This document shows, one piece after another, positions 3,519 through 5,731 of a DNA stretch of 5,731 nucleotides. The stretch lies in assembly GCA_900552325.1 (NCBI GenBank), contig URZG01000152.1:1-5731 (forward strand), read 5' to 3'. Under the pieces are notes generated by a model. That model was not told where the DNA came from. It made no database searches and was given only the letters and a program-made list of their open reading frames with translations. The number at the start of each line of letters is the position of its first letter. The first letter of the stretch is position 1. Both the position numbers and the translations under genes were made by a program. Source of the stretch: an uncultured Porphyromonadaceae bacterium. Lineage in GTDB: Bacteria; Bacteroidota; Bacteroidia; Bacteroidales; Muribaculaceae.

Positions 3519-5731
3519 ATGAACGAAAATATGGATACGATAAATGCCGATAAGGGCCGGGAGCCGCTGATGCGGAGGCTCGCCGGGCTGCCGGGAGCGG
3601 CTATCGAGGCGCTGAAATGCCCGCAGGTGTGGGGATTTTTCCTGTCGCTGGCGGTGATTGCCGTGGTGGCGATCGCTTTCTTCTACCCCGACGCCTCGAT
3701 GGGCAACGAGCTGCGCCAGCACGACATGCAGCAGGGCGCGGCCATAGGCCATGAGGCGCAGGAGTGGATGGAGGAGCACCCCGGAACCGAACAGCCCCGA
3801 TGGACAAACTCCCTCTTCTCCGGCATGCCTACGTTCCAGATCTCGCCCACCTATCCCTCCAACTCGCTGTTCGCCTGGATCTCAACAGTCTTCGGGGCCG
3901 GACTGCCCTCCCCATCCAACCTCCTGTTCATGATGATGGCGGGGATGTTGATATTGCTGATGGCCATGAAGTTGCGGTGGTACTATGCCCTTGTGGGCGC
4001 ACTGGCGTGGGGTTTTTCCACCTACTTCATCATCATCATCGGCGCCGGACATATATGGAAGTTCGTCACATTGGCCTACATCCCGCCCACCATCGCCGGC
4101 GTGGTGATGGCCTACCGGGGCCGCTGGCTCACAGGTTCGGCGCTGGCCGCACTCTTCGCCATGATGCAGGTGCAGAGCAACCACGTGCAGATGACCTACT
4201 ACTTCCTCTTCGTGATCCTCGCCCTGGTGATAGGCTACTTCTTCCAGGCCGTGCGCGCCGGCCGGCTCCCGCGCTGGTACAAGGCCACGGCAGCCCTGGC
4301 GGTCGCCGCCGTTCTCGCTGTCTGCGCCAACCTTCCCAACCTCTACAACACCTACAGATATTCCAAAGAGTCGATGCGCGGCGCCCATTCCGAACTCACC
4401 TCCGACACCCCCGCCGACGCCTCCGCGAAAACCGCCGGACTTGACCGCGACTATATCACCCAGTATTCCTACGGCCGCGCAGAATCGTTCACCCTCCTGA
4501 TACCCAACGTAAAAGGTGGCGCGTCGGCCAAACCCGTGCAGGGACAGATGACGGCGCTCTCGGCAATCGACGTGCCAGGCGCCACCGACATAGCCGACAA
4601 ATACGGGCTCAACGAGCAGGAGCGCATGTTCCTCGGTTATATGGGCCAATACTTCGGCGAGCCGGAGTCAACCAACGGTCCGGTCTACGCCGGGGCGCTG
4701 ATTTTCGCCCTGGCCCTGCTGGGATGCGTCATCGTGCGCGGACCGGTGAAGTGGGCGCTCATGCTCACCGGCGCCCTGTCGGTGCTCCTCGCTTTAGGCC
4801 GTAACCTGCAGTGGCTCACCGACCTGTTCATCGACTATGTGCCGATGTACTCGCGGTTCCGCACCGTGGAGTCCATCCTCGTCATCGTGGAATTCGCCCT
4901 GCCCGTGCTGGCCATGCTGGCTCTCCACAAACTCTACGCCACCCCCGACGGCCTGAAAAAATACCGCAAGGCGATCTACTGGTGCTTCGGCATACCCGCA
5001 CTCTTCTGTGTTGCGGGCTGGCTCTTCCCCTCGCTCTACGGGCCGGCGATCTCCGACGGCGACGTGCAGATCTCGCAATATCTCGGCTACCAGCTCCAGG
5101 CTATGGGCTATCCCGACGAAGCCATACGCGCCCTCTCCATCGACAACCCCGCCATAGCCGGCGCCCTTGCCGAGATCCGCGAGGGGATGGTAAGCGCCGA
5201 CTCCCTGCGCTCGCTGATATTCATCCTGTTAGGCTTCAGCGCCGTGATGCTTCCGCTCCACCGTCAGGGAAAGCCCTGGATGGCCGTCACCCTTGTGGGA
5301 ATCCTGGTCGTAGCCGACCTCTACCCCGTCAACAAGCGATACCTCTCGCACGAATCATTCTGCACCCCCGAGATAACCGCCTCCGATCCCTTCCCCCTCA
5401 GCGAAAACGACCGCGCCATCCTGGCCGACACCGCCATGAACTACCGCGTGATGGATATTCCGCAGTTCCAGGCCGCGGCCCCGTCGTACCACCACAAGAT
5501 GATCGGCGGATACCATGCAGCGAAGCTCACACGCTACCAGGACCTTATCGACCGTCACCTCTCCAACTTCCTCAGCGGGAAACCCTCCGAAGCCGACTGG
5601 CGCGTACTCGACATGCTCAACGCACGCTATATCATCGGCCCCGACGGTTCGCTGGCCATGAACCCCGACGCCTTAGGCAACGCCTGGTTCGTGGACTCCG
5701 TGCGCTATGCCGCCGGTCCTGACGAGGAGAT
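3519..5731 (+). CDS. YfhO-family polytopic membrane protein (C-terminus beyond window)
   Basis: From ATG 3519 the frame stays open for 737 codons plus 2 bases to the window end; Bacteroidota YfhO proteins are usually around 800 residues or more, so only the last part is missing. A first membrane helix (about 37-57) is followed by the family signature: an HD pair (H68-D69) in a polar loop with conserved acids, then RWTNSLFSGMPTFQISP from about residue 94. Several further hydrophobic helices follow (for example near 134-153, 155-174 and 180-197), then a long polar segment around 285-395, more helices, and a late hallmark YHHKMIGGYHAAKLTRYQD (657-675) and LNARYII (700-706). YfhO of Bacillus subtilis is linked to glycosylation of lipoteichoic acid together with CsbB and is thought to be a GT-C-type transferase; the substrate in Bacteroidota is unknown. 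Codon use is GC-rich at third positions, like the left-hand membrane gene. A second ATG at 3531 is a possible alternative start. It is read divergently from vsr. Confidence 0.93.
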   Translation, partial: MNENMDTINADKGREPLMRRLAGLPGAAIEALKCPQVWGFFLSLAVIAVVAIAFFYPDASMGNELRQHDMQQGAAIGHEAQEWMEEHPGTEQPRWTNSLFSGMPTFQISPTYPSNSLFAWISTVFGAGLPSPSNLLFMMMAGMLILLMAMKLRWYYALVGALAWGFSTYFIIIIGAGHIWKFVTLAYIPPTIAGVVMAYRGRWLTGSALAALFAMMQVQSNHVQMTYYFLFVILALVIGYFFQAVRAGRLPRWYKATAALAVAAVLAVCANLPNLYNTYRYSKESMRGAHSELTSDTPADASAKTAGLDRDYITQYSYGRAESFTLLIPNVKGGASAKPVQGQMTALSAIDVPGATDIADKYGLNEQERMFLGYMGQYFGEPESTNGPVYAGALIFALALLGCVIVRGPVKWALMLTGALSVLLALGRNLQWLTDLFIDYVPMYSRFRTVESILVIVEFALPVLAMLALHKLYATPDGLKKYRKAIYWCFGIPALFCVAGWLFPSLYGPAISDGDVQISQYLGYQLQAMGYPDEAIRALSIDNPAIAGALAEIREGMVSADSLRSLIFILLGFSAVMLPLHRQGKPWMAVTLVGILVVADLYPVNKRYLSHESFCTPEITASDPFPLSENDRAILADTAMNYRVMDIPQFQAAAPSYHHKMIGGYHAAKLTRYQDLIDRHLSNFLSGKPSEADWRVLDMLNARYIIGPDGSLAMNPDALGNAWFVDSVRYAAGPDEE

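Noticed and set aside
4028..4039. ATC x4 run in the YfhO gene
   Set aside because: It is an in-frame Ile run within a membrane helix; copy changes would not shift frame and such runs are common.
3764..5722. Long open frames in other frames over the YfhO gene (for example 3764-4444 plus, 3882-4649 minus, 4811-5722 plus)
   Set aside because: They are low-complexity Arg/Pro/His/Gly-rich products of GC-rich DNA lying over a clear YfhO reading frame.

Overview
The window looks like chromosomal DNA of a Bacteroidota bacterium, probably a high-GC Bacteroidales (Muribaculaceae would fit, but this is inference). The reasons are a YfhO-family membrane protein of the Bacteroidota type at the right, promoter boxes matching the Bacteroidota -7 consensus TAnnTTTG, and the lack of clear Shine-Dalgarno sites. 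Both ends of the window are GC-rich and typical of host genes, while the middle (about 690-3427) is clearly more AT-rich.

Layout: (1) 1-676, minus strand, is the N-terminal 225 codons of a polytopic membrane protein resembling the GT-C/DUF6056/GtrII-type membrane glycosyltransferases; it runs off the left edge. (2) 690-3427, minus strand, is a compact DNA-modification cassette in the order vsr (3427-2912), Eco47II/Sau96I-type restriction endonuclease (2809-2099), and C5-cytosine DNA methyltransferase with an N-terminal helix-turn-helix (2096-690). (3) 3428-3518 is a short divergent promoter region holding a perfect 9-bp inverted repeat made of two opposed -7 boxes. (4) 3519-5731, plus strand, is the first 737 codons of a YfhO-family membrane protein, cut by the right edge.

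How the parts work together: the methyltransferase should make 5-methylcytosine in the cassette's recognition sequence (predicted GGNCC by family resemblance), the endonuclease cuts unmodified DNA at that sequence, and Vsr nicks beside T:G mismatches that arise when 5-methylcytosine deaminates. The methylase gene starts 2 bp after the endonuclease stop, and the left membrane gene starts 13 bp after the methylase stop, so the latter may be read from the cassette. The base-composition step at both sides suggests the cassette was acquired and sits between two native, divergently read envelope genes. I see no integrase, transposase, tRNA, CRISPR array or clear terminal repeats. The cassette is a recognisable type II restriction-modification system, not a new kind of system; the more unusual points are regulatory or possible phase-variation signals, listed as findings.
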